NCBI GenBank assembly: GCA_009692275.1 | Contig: SHZL01000206.1 | Coordinates: forward strand, 1 to 5,121 | DNA length: 5,121 nt | Source of the DNA: Lysobacterales bacterium | Lineage (GTDB): Bacteria; Pseudomonadota; Gammaproteobacteria; Xanthomonadales; SZUA-36 | Direction: 5' to 3' | Part shown: positions 1 through 5,121 of the stretch, piece by piece | How positions within the stretch are numbered: position 1 is the first letter of the stretch | How the letters are laid out: every line of letters starts with the position of its first letter | Notes under the pieces: generated by a model | What the model saw: only the letters and a program-made list of their open reading frames with translations | What the model was told of the DNA's origin: nothing | Databases searched by the model: none | Translations under genes and position numbers: made by a program

Positions 1-1
1 A

Positions 2-1039
2 CAGCTGAAGAAGCAACTGGAGGGCGAAGGGCTGTTTGCAGCCGGGCGCAAGCAGTCGTTGCCCCCCTACCCCCTTCTGATCGGCGTGATCACCTCGTCC
101 AGTGGGGCTGCGATCAGGGATATTCAACACGTGCTGCAGCGTCGCTGGCCGGTGGCGCAGGTCCGGTTGTACCCCGTATCCGTGCAAGGGGCGGACGCAC
201 CGGGGGAAATTTGCGCCGCGCTGGCACAGGCCAACCGCGACGGCTGGGCTGAAGTACTCATACTTGGGCGTGGCGGCGGGTCTATCGAGGACTTGCAGGC
301 ATTCAATACGGAAGCAGTCGCCCGCGCGATAGTGGCTTCTTCCATCCCGCTGATTTCAGCGGTCGGCCACGAAACGGACTTCAGCATCAGCGATTTCGTC
401 GCGGATATGCGCGCGCCCACGCCTTCTGCTGCGGCCGAACTTGCTACCCCCGACCAGTACCAGGTGCGGGCTGCTTTTGCACGCTTTGCCCGCATGCTGG
501 ATCTGCGCGTACAGGCGCAATTCCAGCGCAACATGCAGGCACTGGACTACCTGGCTCATAGACTGGCGCAACGTGACCCTGCACTGCGCTTGCAGGAACA
601 GAAAAGACAACTGGCCCGTCTGGCTGAAGCGCTGGCACGGAGCACCCGCGCGCGCGTGCGCGAAATGCATTACCGCCTCGCCGGCATGAACGCACGCCTG
701 GGCGTGCAGCACCCCGGCCGGAAACTGGCGGAATACCGGGAGCGCGTAGCTGCCTGCCGGCAATCCGCGCAGAACTCCATCGACAACCGGCTGCGCGGGT
801 CCCGGGACCGGTTCCACGACCTGGGCCGGACGCTGCATGCAGTCAGCCCCCTGGCCACCATGGGACGCGGCTATGCCGTGCTCTCGGCGACCGCGACGGG
901 GGCTGTTATTACGCAAGCGCAGCAGGTGAACGGGGGTAGCCTGCTGACCGCACAGCTCGCCGATGGCCGGCTTTATTGCACGGTTGATTCCACCAGCGAT
1001 GAAGCCCTGGAGGCGGGCCGGCTTGTGCCCGGAAAGTAA
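2..1039 (+). CDS. xseA: Exodeoxyribonuclease VII large subunit, 5'-truncated by window edge
   Basis: This is the large, catalytic subunit of exonuclease VII, the cytoplasmic nuclease that works with the small subunit XseB to degrade single-stranded DNA from both ends into oligonucleotides. The reading frame is open from base 2, giving 345 visible residues; E. coli XseA is about 456, so the N-terminal OB-fold and the start lie outside the window. Visible family signatures, numbered from base 2, are IGVITSSSGAAIRDI near 27-41, GRGGGSIEDL at 89-98, AVGHETDF at 120-127 and RAPTPSAAAE at 137-146, the conserved catalytic-domain blocks. An Arg/Gln/Leu/Ala-rich helical stretch (about 165-290) fits the long coiled coil that binds XseB, and SPLATMGRGYAVL near the end is the usual C-terminal signature. 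The stop is TAA at 1037-1039. TTG at 59 lies inside the conserved domain and is not the start. No xseB is in the window. Identification is secure; the gene appears intact where visible. Confidence 0.97.
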   Translation, partial: QLKKQLEGEGLFAAGRKQSLPPYPLLIGVITSSSGAAIRDIQHVLQRRWPVAQVRLYPVSVQGADAPGEICAALAQANRDGWAEVLILGRGGGSIEDLQAFNTEAVARAIVASSIPLISAVGHETDFSISDFVADMRAPTPSAAAELATPDQYQVRAAFARFARMLDLRVQAQFQRNMQALDYLAHRLAQRDPALRLQEQKRQLARLAEALARSTRARVREMHYRLAGMNARLGVQHPGRKLAEYRERVAACRQSAQNSIDNRLRGSRDRFHDLGRTLHAVSPLATMGRGYAVLSATATGAVITQAQQVNGGSLLTAQLADGRLYCTVDSTSDEALEAGRLVPGK

Positions 1040-1152
1040 CTTGCCGGAATTGAGTCTGGCGCAGAAAAGCGTGCGCAAAACGAGCTTGCCCAAAACTGGC
1101 CGGATTAACCCTTTTTCGCGCACTCCTGCGTTTCATCTACAACCAGGGCGCC
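1040..1152. other. Intergenic gap between xseA and the sigma factor gene
   Basis: This 113-base gap must hold any dedicated promoter for the downstream sigma operon. I see no convincing sigma-70 pair with correct spacing. A GGAATT at 1046-1051 resembles the -35 element of some ECF promoters, but I find no matching -10 about 16 nt further on. A small inverted repeat, GCGCA (1059-1063) and TGCGC (1072-1076) with an 8-nt loop, could form a 5-bp hairpin just after the xseA stop, but no T-run follows it, so it is not a canonical terminator. A T5 run near 1109-1113 has no stem in front of it. Confidence 0.5.
1145..1148 (+). promoter_or_regulatory. Probable ribosome binding site of the sigma factor gene
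   Basis: AGGG lies only 4 nt before the ATG at 1153, closer than ideal. The ATG is kept because conserved sigma region 2 begins soon after it and no better-placed start is visible nearby. Weak initiation would be plausible for a sigma factor kept at low level, but that is inference. Confidence 0.4.
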
Positions 1153-1719
1153 ATGGACAGTCATAGTGATGAACAGCTGATGCTCGCATATGTCGCAGGC
1201 GACGTGACCGCCTTCGAGAGTTTATATGCACGCTACCGCGGCCCTCTGTACCGCTTCATCCTGCGCCGGGTCAAAGACCCTGCAACCGCCAATGACATGT
1301 ACCAGGGAAGCTGGGAAAAAATCATCAAGTCCCGACGCACGTACCGGCAGGAGGTTCCGTTCAAGGCATGGATGTACCGCATTGCCCGCAATCACGTCGT
1401 GGATTATTTTCGGCGCGCGCCGCCCCCGGCCGATGAGGATGTTGTGGAGCTTGCAGATACTGCGGAACGGCCCGATCAGTTGCTGGAACAAGTGGAAGCG
1501 GCAGCAGCCCTGGCGCGTGCAATTGCGCAATTGCCCGATGAACAGCAAGAGGCCCTGTTGCTGAAACTTGAAGGCGGGCTGGATTTGCACGAAATTGCCG
1601 ATGTCACTGGAGTCAGCGTTGAAACGGCCAAGAGCCGGCTCAGGTATGCGCTGGCAAAGTTACGACCCTTGCTACAGGACCCGGACAAGCCGGCTGGAAA
1701 CATTCATGCGCAGGCGTAA
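1153..1719 (+). CDS. ECF-type RNA polymerase sigma factor (sigma-70 family)
   Basis: The product is a 188-residue alternative sigma factor of the extracytoplasmic-function type, which directs core RNA polymerase to a small set of promoters. Only regions 2 and 4 are present, as usual for ECF factors. Region 2 spans about 20-90: FESLYARYRGPLYRFILRRV, then a helix NDMYQGSWEKII (47-58) where most ECF factors read D-x-x-Q-E-x-F/W, then FKAWMYRIARNHVVDYFRR (70-88), a strong match to the core-binding and -10-recognition helices. A Pro/Asp/Glu-rich linker (89-115) leads to region 4 (about 118-172), with LPDEQQEALLLKLEGGLDLHEIA and the helix-turn-helix VSVETAKSRLRYALAKLR, which reads the -35 element. 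The start is ATG at 1153. The stop overlaps the next gene, a probable membrane anti-sigma factor, by 14 nt, so the two are probably translationally coupled. Target promoters and the inducing signal cannot be read from the sequence. Class is certain; ECF subgroup is not assigned. Confidence 0.95.
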   Translation: MDSHSDEQLMLAYVAGDVTAFESLYARYRGPLYRFILRRVKDPATANDMYQGSWEKIIKSRRTYRQEVPFKAWMYRIARNHVVDYFRRAPPPADEDVVELADTAERPDQLLEQVEAAAALARAIAQLPDEQQEALLLKLEGGLDLHEIADVTGVSVETAKSRLRYALAKLRPLLQDPDKPAGNIHAQA

Positions 1720-2320
1720 TGATCAATTCAACGAAGCGGAAGCCGAACTGGACGTGTCGGTGGTGCAAGCCATTTACTCCGGACTGAGCACGGCAGAACC
1801 GCCCGCTTTGCTTGACCAGGCCGTGTTAAACCTGGCGCGTCGCGAATCAGAACGCACACACGAACGGCGCATAAATACCCGCCACTGGATTGCTGCCCTA
1901 TCGACAACATGTGTACTGGCGCTCAGCCTGGGCCTGTTGATGCATCGTGGTGAGTCCCCGCCAGGGTCGTCCGGTGCAGAATCGTCCAAAACTAAACGAT
2001 TGCAGCCTGCTGCTGCAGAACAGGAGCACGATGAGTTGCGCGCCATGCACGACCAGGCCGCTCCACTGCCTGAGCAGTCAACAGTCGGCGCAGCCGCTCC
2101 CATGGAAGCACAGCCGGCCGCGCCGGCGGAACCGGCAGCCGCAGGAATCATGAAAAGCAAATTGGCCAAAAGCGTAGACTCTACCGGGGACCCTGATGCC
2201 TGGTTGCAGCGGATACTGCAACTGCAACAAGCGGGCGACGCCGCGCAGCTTGCCACCGAGTTGCAGGCGTTTCGCGCAGCCTACCCCGACTACCCTTTAC
2301 CCCAGGCCCTGCAGGACTGA
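1706..2320 (+). CDS. Single-pass membrane protein, probable anti-sigma factor
   Basis: This 204-residue protein probably holds the upstream sigma factor at the membrane. That function is inferred from position (14-nt overlap with the sigma gene) and architecture. The start is the ATG at 1706; the frame is open further upstream, but that part lies inside the sigma gene and reads as an out-of-frame shadow, and the segment after 1706 has protein-like character. Residues 1-59 are charged and presumably cytoplasmic, ending in an Arg-rich stretch. About 61-79 (WIAALSTTCVLALSLGLLM) forms one hydrophobic transmembrane helix. The presumed periplasmic part has an Ala/Pro/Glu/Gln-rich linker (about 82-150) and a conserved-looking helical end at 162-204 (DPDAWLQRILQLQQAG, then LQAFRAAYPDYPLP), a motif I recall from sigma-linked proteins in proteobacteria. 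The zinc-binding HxxxCxxC motif of classical ZAS anti-sigma factors is absent; the only Cys, C69, is in the membrane helix. It may therefore be an atypical anti-sigma factor or a sensor-type partner. Confidence 0.72.
   Translation: MRRRNDQFNEAEAELDVSVVQAIYSGLSTAEPPALLDQAVLNLARRESERTHERRINTRHWIAALSTTCVLALSLGLLMHRGESPPGSSGAESSKTKRLQPAAAEQEHDELRAMHDQAAPLPEQSTVGAAAPMEAQPAAPAEPAAAGIMKSKLAKSVDSTGDPDAWLQRILQLQQAGDAAQLATELQAFRAAYPDYPLPQALQD
2313..2316 (+). promoter_or_regulatory. Ribosome binding site supporting the GTG start of the YigZ-family gene
   Basis: AGGA sits 7 nt before the GTG at 2324 and lies inside the last codons of the anti-sigma gene. It fixes GTG as the start of the YigZ-like protein and suggests that ribosomes finishing the upstream gene can reinitiate directly. 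Confidence 0.7.
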
Positions 2321-2323
2321 ACC

Positions 2324-2905
2324 GTGCGTACACTGCAGGGGCCCGTGCGCGCCGAGTTCTCCATTCGCCAGAGTCGTTTTATTGCGCATGCAGCACCGGT
2401 TCCTGACCAGGTCGCAACGCTGGAATTCTTTGCTGCCGTCAGCGATCCAGCCGCCACGCACAACTGCTGGGCCTGGAAACTCGATCACAGCCATCGCTGC
2501 AACGATGACGGCGAACCGGCAAGTACGGCAGGCAGGCCAATACTGGCCGCTATAGAGGGCAAACAACTCAGCCAGGTCATGGTGGTTGTGACGCGGCACT
2601 TTGGCGGCATCCTGCTCGGTGTCGGCGGCCTGATCCGGGCTTATTCAGGTTCCGCGGCAAAGTGCCTGGACCAGGGCGTAATCATTGAGTTATACCCGAG
2701 CTGTGAATGCGTCATCCGGGCCGGGTTTGAATGGACCGGGCAGGTTCATAGCGCACTTGAAGCGTGCGCAGCGAAGAAAACAAAAGAAGAATTCACTACC
2801 GATGGAATGCGCCTGGAGGTCGAAGTACGCGAATCCGATTTGCGCAAATTGCAAATGCTGCTGCGCGATTCGACGCGCGGGACGGCAAGCCTGGCCCGCT
2901 TATAG
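2324..2905 (+). CDS. YigZ/IMPACT-family protein (UPF0029)
   Basis: The product is a 193-residue cytoplasmic protein of the YigZ/IMPACT family; E. coli YigZ is about 204 residues, so it is full length. Eukaryotic IMPACT/YIH1 inhibits the Gcn2 kinase pathway, while the bacterial role is poorly defined, with proposals around RNA or translation factors. The N-terminal domain carries the diagnostic series RQSRFIAHAAPV (15-26), ATHNCWAWKL (44-53), DDGEPASTAG (61-70), VVVTRHFGG (87-95) and GVGGLIRAY (99-107). The usual Tyr of TRYFGG is His92 here and the Lys of GGIKLG is Leu97. The remaining part, about 130-190, fits the small ferredoxin-like C-terminal domain of the bacterial members. It starts on GTG three bases after the anti-sigma stop with AGGA 7 nt upstream, so it is almost certainly the third gene of the sigma operon. 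The stop TAG is 12 nt from the stop of the opposing oxidoreductase gene. Family assignment is firm; function is not. Confidence 0.94.
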   Translation: MRTLQGPVRAEFSIRQSRFIAHAAPVPDQVATLEFFAAVSDPAATHNCWAWKLDHSHRCNDDGEPASTAGRPILAAIEGKQLSQVMVVVTRHFGGILLGVGGLIRAYSGSAAKCLDQGVIIELYPSCECVIRAGFEWTGQVHSALEACAAKKTKEEFTTDGMRLEVEVRESDLRKLQMLLRDSTRGTASLARL

Positions 2906-2917
2906 ACTACGCGGGGA

Positions 2918-4003
2918 TCAGTTCCTGGCTTCGCCGCGTTGCAGCACATCGCCCAGCTTCATCACCACGCCGGGAAGAGCAGCTGCATAGCCCGCGCCCA
3001 GCAGCAGTGATGGCGTGTAGTAGCCGCCTTCTACTTCTTCCCTGAGCAGGTAATCGACAACTCCCAAAGCAGCGGACACAGTCAGATCGTAGCCGTTCGG
3101 CGTCGTCATGGTTGCTGCAACGCTGCGCCCGTCCGAACTGCGCGCCTCCCCCCAGAGCTGGCAATTGGTGCCCTGGCGTCGTGCGCCGCTGGGTCCGTGC
3201 ACAAACTTGCCAATGCGCTGCTTGAGCCAGCTTTGCACCACGTTGCTACTGAGCACTGGGCGCAGCCAGCGCATGCGGCGCAAATGCCGGATCCGGGCTG
3301 CCGGCAGCGACATGTAGACCTCGATGTTGCCAACCCCGGTGCTGATATAGGCCGTGAACACATCCCCCCACGGTATGGTTACCGCCGTGCGGTGGCCGTG
3401 CGCAAATGGAATCGTGCGCGATTTGTATGCCAGCGGAACCTGGACCATGTGGCCGTCCCGCCGCACCGCCCCGCCCGTGGCCATGCCCTCGATGCTGGTC
3501 TTTGCCGTGCCCGGGCTGGGGCCGCCACCTGCTTCAAACGCCAGCACGAGTTCAGTTGCTCCCGGCAATGCCTGCACCAGGCTGGCGGCAAGGCAGTCCG
3601 ATGGGACCACGTCAAATCCCACCCCGGGAATAAGAACAACGTCTGCGCGGCGGGCGAGATCGGCCTGATCGTGAGCATTGGCGAACACGGATATTTCGCC
3701 CGTGATATCAAGATAATGTGCCCCGCTGGCCAGGCAAGCGGAAATCATGGGTTGGCTGGTATGGGAGAACGGCCCGGCGCAATGCAGCACAGCGCGGCAC
3801 GCGCGCAGGTTTTCAGCAATGCCGGCAACTTCGTCCAGCCCAAATACCCGGCACTCAAGTTTCAGTTCCCCGGCGAGCTTGCTAACAGCTGATTGATTGC
3901 GCCCGGCAAGGACCGGCCTCCAGCCACGCCGCGCGGCTTCCCGCGCCACCAGTTCGCCGGTGTAGCCGTTAGCGCCGTAAATCATCCATTCAGTCTTGCT
4001 CAC
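2918..4003 (-). CDS. Saccharopine-dehydrogenase-like NAD(P)-binding oxidoreductase
   Basis: The product is a 361-residue oxidoreductase with an N-terminal Rossmann fold, of the group that includes eukaryotic SCCPDH-type proteins and mycobacterial trans-acting enoyl reductases. It is probably not a lysine-pathway saccharopine dehydrogenase. Visible motifs are the dinucleotide loop YGANGYTG (9-16), RPVLAGRN (29-36) at the end of the second strand, CAGPF (75-79), AHYLDITGE (95-103), GVGFDVVPSDC (127-137) and GGGPSPGTAKT (159-169). The C-terminal part, about 335-352, contains a mildly hydrophobic Leu/Gly/Ala-rich stretch (LLLGAGYAAALPGVV), which may contact membrane or a lipid. GTG at 4003 is chosen as the start because it forms a GTGA overlap with the SDR stop and has GGAG 9 nt upstream; the internal ATG at 3985 would leave only three residues before the GxxGxxG loop and is less likely. 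The frame stays open upstream into the SDR gene, but as a shadow. Pairing with the SDR suggests sequential redox steps on a shared substrate, possibly a lipid or acyl compound, which is inference. Confidence 0.88.
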   Translation of the reverse strand: MSKTEWMIYGANGYTGELVAREAARRGWRPVLAGRNQSAVSKLAGELKLECRVFGLDEVAGIAENLRACRAVLHCAGPFSHTSQPMISACLASGAHYLDITGEISVFANAHDQADLARRADVVLIPGVGFDVVPSDCLAASLVQALPGATELVLAFEAGGGPSPGTAKTSIEGMATGGAVRRDGHMVQVPLAYKSRTIPFAHGHRTAVTIPWGDVFTAYISTGVGNIEVYMSLPAARIRHLRRMRWLRPVLSSNVVQSWLKQRIGKFVHGPSGARRQGTNCQLWGEARSSDGRSVAATMTTPNGYDLTVSAALGVVDYLLREEVEGGYYTPSLLLGAGYAAALPGVVMKLGDVLQRGEARN

Positions 4004-4845
4004 GCGGCTTTTCTCCGGGTCAGGCTGAAACGTTGCGCCATCTGGCGATAGTAGTACGCAGGCCAAAAGCGCTTCAGCACCCAGGCCCAATGGGTCTTTG
4101 CATGGGTGAGCACCAGGAACTGCTTGCGCGACATGGCACTGAACACCAGGTCGGCAACTCCATCGGCAGTTACACCTGATTTGTCCATCCAGCGACCGAC
4201 GATTTCCCGCTGCGCCGGGTTGGCGCTTCTGAAATCCTGCAAGAGTCCGGTCCTGACAAAGGAGGGACAAACCACTGAAACACCAATCCCGGTGCCGGCC
4301 AGTTCAGTCAACAGGTGTTCCGACAGGGCCACGACCCCGGCCTTGGCCGTGCCGTAGGCGCTCAGTCCCGGCATGGCTGCCAGGCCCGCAAACGAGGCAA
4401 TGTTGATGATGTAGGCCGTGCGTCCCTGTTCGGCCTGGCGACGGAGTAGCGGGAGGAATCTGTGGCAACCGCGCACCACGCCCATGAGGTCAACGCCAAG
4501 GACCCACTCCCAGTCAGCCAGGCTGGACTCCTCGCAACGCCCGGCAGCTGCCACCCCCGCATTGTTGATCAACACATCCAGGCCGCCCCACTCCCGCGCA
4601 ACGCGCTGCTCCACCGCTGCCCAATCGGCCTCTTTGGTGATGTCCAACACCTGGCTGAAGCCCTGTGCTGCGGAATTATGCAGCCCGGCCAGTACCTCAT
4701 CTGCCCGGCTTTGATTGAGGTCGGTAACGCCAACTGCATATCCCACAGCAGCAAATCGCCGCGCCATGGCTGCGCCCAGGCCGCTACCCGCTCCGGTAAT
4801 AAGGACCTTGGGGGAGGCAGCGCCGAGTGGCTGTCCTTGAGTCAA
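4000..4845 (-). CDS. Short-chain dehydrogenase/reductase (SDR family)
   Basis: This is a 281-residue classical SDR that would oxidise an alcohol or reduce a carbonyl with a nicotinamide cofactor; the substrate is not evident. It shows the cofactor loop TGAGSGLG (17-24), Asp42 at the end of the second strand (which usually favours NAD(H) over NADP(H)), DIT at 68-70, NNAG (94-97), catalytic Ser151 in the IASFAG strand, and Tyr164/Lys168 in YGTAK. The helix position that normally supplies the catalytic Asn of the N-S-Y-K tetrad reads VDLMG, with Asp119 in its place. PSFVRTGL near 210-217 is the usual post-active-site segment. The basic, aromatic C-terminal tail (about 245-281, with WAWVLKRFWPAYYYRQ) could sit at a membrane surface. 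TTG at 4845 is the only usual start codon before the cofactor loop, since an in-frame stop lies at 4870-4872. It overlaps the upstream regulator stop as TTGA and has AGGG 9 nt upstream. The gene's own stop overlaps the next start as GTGA. Confidence 0.93.
   Translation of the reverse strand: MTQGQPLGAASPKVLITGAGSGLGAAMARRFAAVGYAVGVTDLNQSRADEVLAGLHNSAAQGFSQVLDITKEADWAAVEQRVAREWGGLDVLINNAGVAAAGRCEESSLADWEWVLGVDLMGVVRGCHRFLPLLRRQAEQGRTAYIINIASFAGLAAMPGLSAYGTAKAGVVALSEHLLTELAGTGIGVSVVCPSFVRTGLLQDFRSANPAQREIVGRWMDKSGVTADGVADLVFSAMSRKQFLVLTHAKTHWAWVLKRFWPAYYYRQMAQRFSLTRRKAA
4013..4016 (-). promoter_or_regulatory. Ribosome binding site for the oxidoreductase GTG start
   Basis: On the minus strand GGAG lies 9 nt before the GTG at 4003, within the final codons of the SDR gene. 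It supports GTG over the ATG six codons further in, and fits coupled translation across the GTGA junction. Confidence 0.65.
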
Positions 4846-5121
4846 AACAGGCTGCCCTGTTGACGGGTATCAATCTTTTTGTCGGACTTCTCTGCAGCGG
4901 CGGTTGCCGGATCGGGTTCGGCCTTGGCGTCAACCTCCGGAGCCACCTTGGGTTCGGCCTTTGTTGCCGGCCTGGTCTTCTTATGCACCAAAGCCTTGAG
5001 CAACTCGCCCACCGTGCAAGAGGCTTGCAGGGGGTGGCGCAGGTTTTTCCGGGTATTGACGTCGTAGCGGTTACAGCGTCCGTGTTTGCGGATGCTGACG
5101 AACTCGCCTTGCTGTAATTCC
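4842..5121 (-). CDS. Winged-helix transcriptional regulator, C-terminal part (start outside window)
   Basis: A minus-strand frame open from the right edge (first full codon at 5120) encodes 92 residues ending in TGA at 4844-4842. The first part, GEFVSIRKHGRCNRYDVN (residues 5-22), reads as the wing of a winged helix-turn-helix DNA-binding domain, followed by LRHPLQASCTVGELLKAL (27-44), a pattern I associate with MarR-like or related winged-helix regulators (an R-x-G-R-x-N-x-Y wing, then RHPL and a TVGELL helix). The recognition helix lies beyond the edge. From about residue 47 the tail turns into a Lys/Ala/Pro/Glu-rich low-complexity stretch containing two KAEP units, ending in QQGSLF. The stop overlaps the SDR start as TTGA, so this is the upstream member of the same operon and a candidate regulator of it. 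No start codon is needed to see the frame because it runs off the edge. Regulator identity is good; exact family is uncertain. Confidence 0.75.
   Translation of the reverse strand, partial: ELQQGEFVSIRKHGRCNRYDVNTRKNLRHPLQASCTVGELLKALVHKKTRPATKAEPKVAPEVDAKAEPDPATAAAEKSDKKIDTRQQGSLF
4855..4858 (-). promoter_or_regulatory. Probable ribosome binding site for the SDR TTG start
   Basis: AGGG on the minus strand lies 9 nt before the TTG at 4845, inside the end of the regulator gene. It is modest, but its spacing matches that of the next gene in the operon, and it supports initiation at this rare start codon. Confidence 0.5.
4914..4961. repeat. Short direct repeat coding for KAEP units in the regulator tail
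   Basis: The 12-base sequence GGGTTCGGCCTT occurs at 4914-4925 and again at 4950-4961, 36 bases (12 codons) apart. On the minus strand each copy encodes KAEP in the regulator's low-complexity tail. An outer pair, GTTGCCGG at 4903-4910 and 4963-4970, encodes PAT on both sides. This looks like internal duplication in a flexible, charged linker rather than a regulatory repeat. Confidence 0.6.

Noticed and set aside
1046..1052. GGAATTG as a -35 element of an autoregulated ECF promoter
   Set aside because: No plausible -10 block occurs about 16 nt downstream, and a single short match is expected by chance.
1059..1076. Inverted repeat GCGCA/TGCGC as a terminator of xseA
   Set aside because: The stem is only 5 bp with an 8-nt loop and no T-run follows on the plus strand.
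356..1123. Long minus-strand open frame (255 codons) opposite xseA
   Set aside because: It lies antisense to well-conserved XseA sequence, its translation has no recognisable domain, and such frames are common opposite GC-rich genes.
1568..1705. Upstream extension of the anti-sigma frame inside the sigma gene
   Set aside because: It overlaps sigma region 4 out of frame and reads as a Cys/Arg/Ser-rich shadow; the ATG at 1706 gives the expected charged cytoplasmic N-terminus.
3197..3892. Plus-strand open frame (231 codons) opposite the saccharopine-like oxidoreductase
   Set aside because: The minus-strand frame carries clear family motifs throughout this stretch; the plus-strand translation is compositionally biased and motif-free.
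4004..4270. N-terminal extension of the oxidoreductase frame into the SDR gene
   Set aside because: The frame is open, but the Rossmann motif starts just after the GTG at 4003, that start has its own ribosome binding site, and the upstream segment is coding for the SDR in another frame.
4501..4620. Possible tRNA, CRISPR or mobile-element signals in the right half
   Set aside because: No cloverleaf-like arms, spaced identical repeats, terminal inverted repeats or transposase motifs were seen on either strand; the stretch is fully explained by the SDR coding sequence.
4827..5117. Plus-strand open frame near the right edge that could pass for a small membrane protein
   Set aside because: Its Gly/Leu/Cys-rich translation is the shadow of the minus-strand regulator tail, which has a recognisable wing motif and a TTGA junction with the SDR.

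Overview
The window is protein-coding almost throughout and GC-rich. The proteins look proteobacterial, most likely from a gammaproteobacterium; that placement rests on the general character of XseA, the ECF sigma factor and the YigZ-type protein, not on any search. There are no rRNA or tRNA genes, CRISPR arrays, insertion sequences or phage genes that I can recognise.

Left half, plus strand (2-2905): the 3' three quarters of xseA (exonuclease VII large subunit) enters from the left edge. After a 113-base gap comes a tight three-gene run: an ECF-type RNA polymerase sigma factor (1153-1719), a single-pass membrane protein that is its probable anti-sigma factor (1706-2320, overlapping the sigma gene by 14 nt), and a YigZ/IMPACT-family protein (2324-2905, starting 3 nt after the previous stop on GTG with a good ribosome binding site). 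The spacing implies co-transcription and translational coupling of all three.

Right half, minus strand (5121-2918): a second tight run is read toward the first. In reading order it holds the C-terminal end of a winged-helix regulator (5121-4842), a classical short-chain dehydrogenase/reductase (4845-4000) and a saccharopine-dehydrogenase-like NAD(P)-binding oxidoreductase (4003-2918). Both junctions are 4-nt stop/start overlaps (TTGA and GTGA), so the second and third genes start on TTG and GTG, each with a purine-rich site 9 nt upstream. This looks like a regulator plus two-oxidoreductase operon, perhaps acting on a lipid-type substrate. The substrate is unknown.

The two runs converge with only 12 nt between the yigZ-like stop and the oxidoreductase stop and no convincing terminator. 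Nothing in the window is a dramatic new system. The points most worth following are the sigma/membrane-protein/YigZ module, whose anti-sigma candidate has no zinc-binding motif, and the regulator/SDR/oxidoreductase operon with its unusual Lys/Ala/Pro-rich regulator tail.
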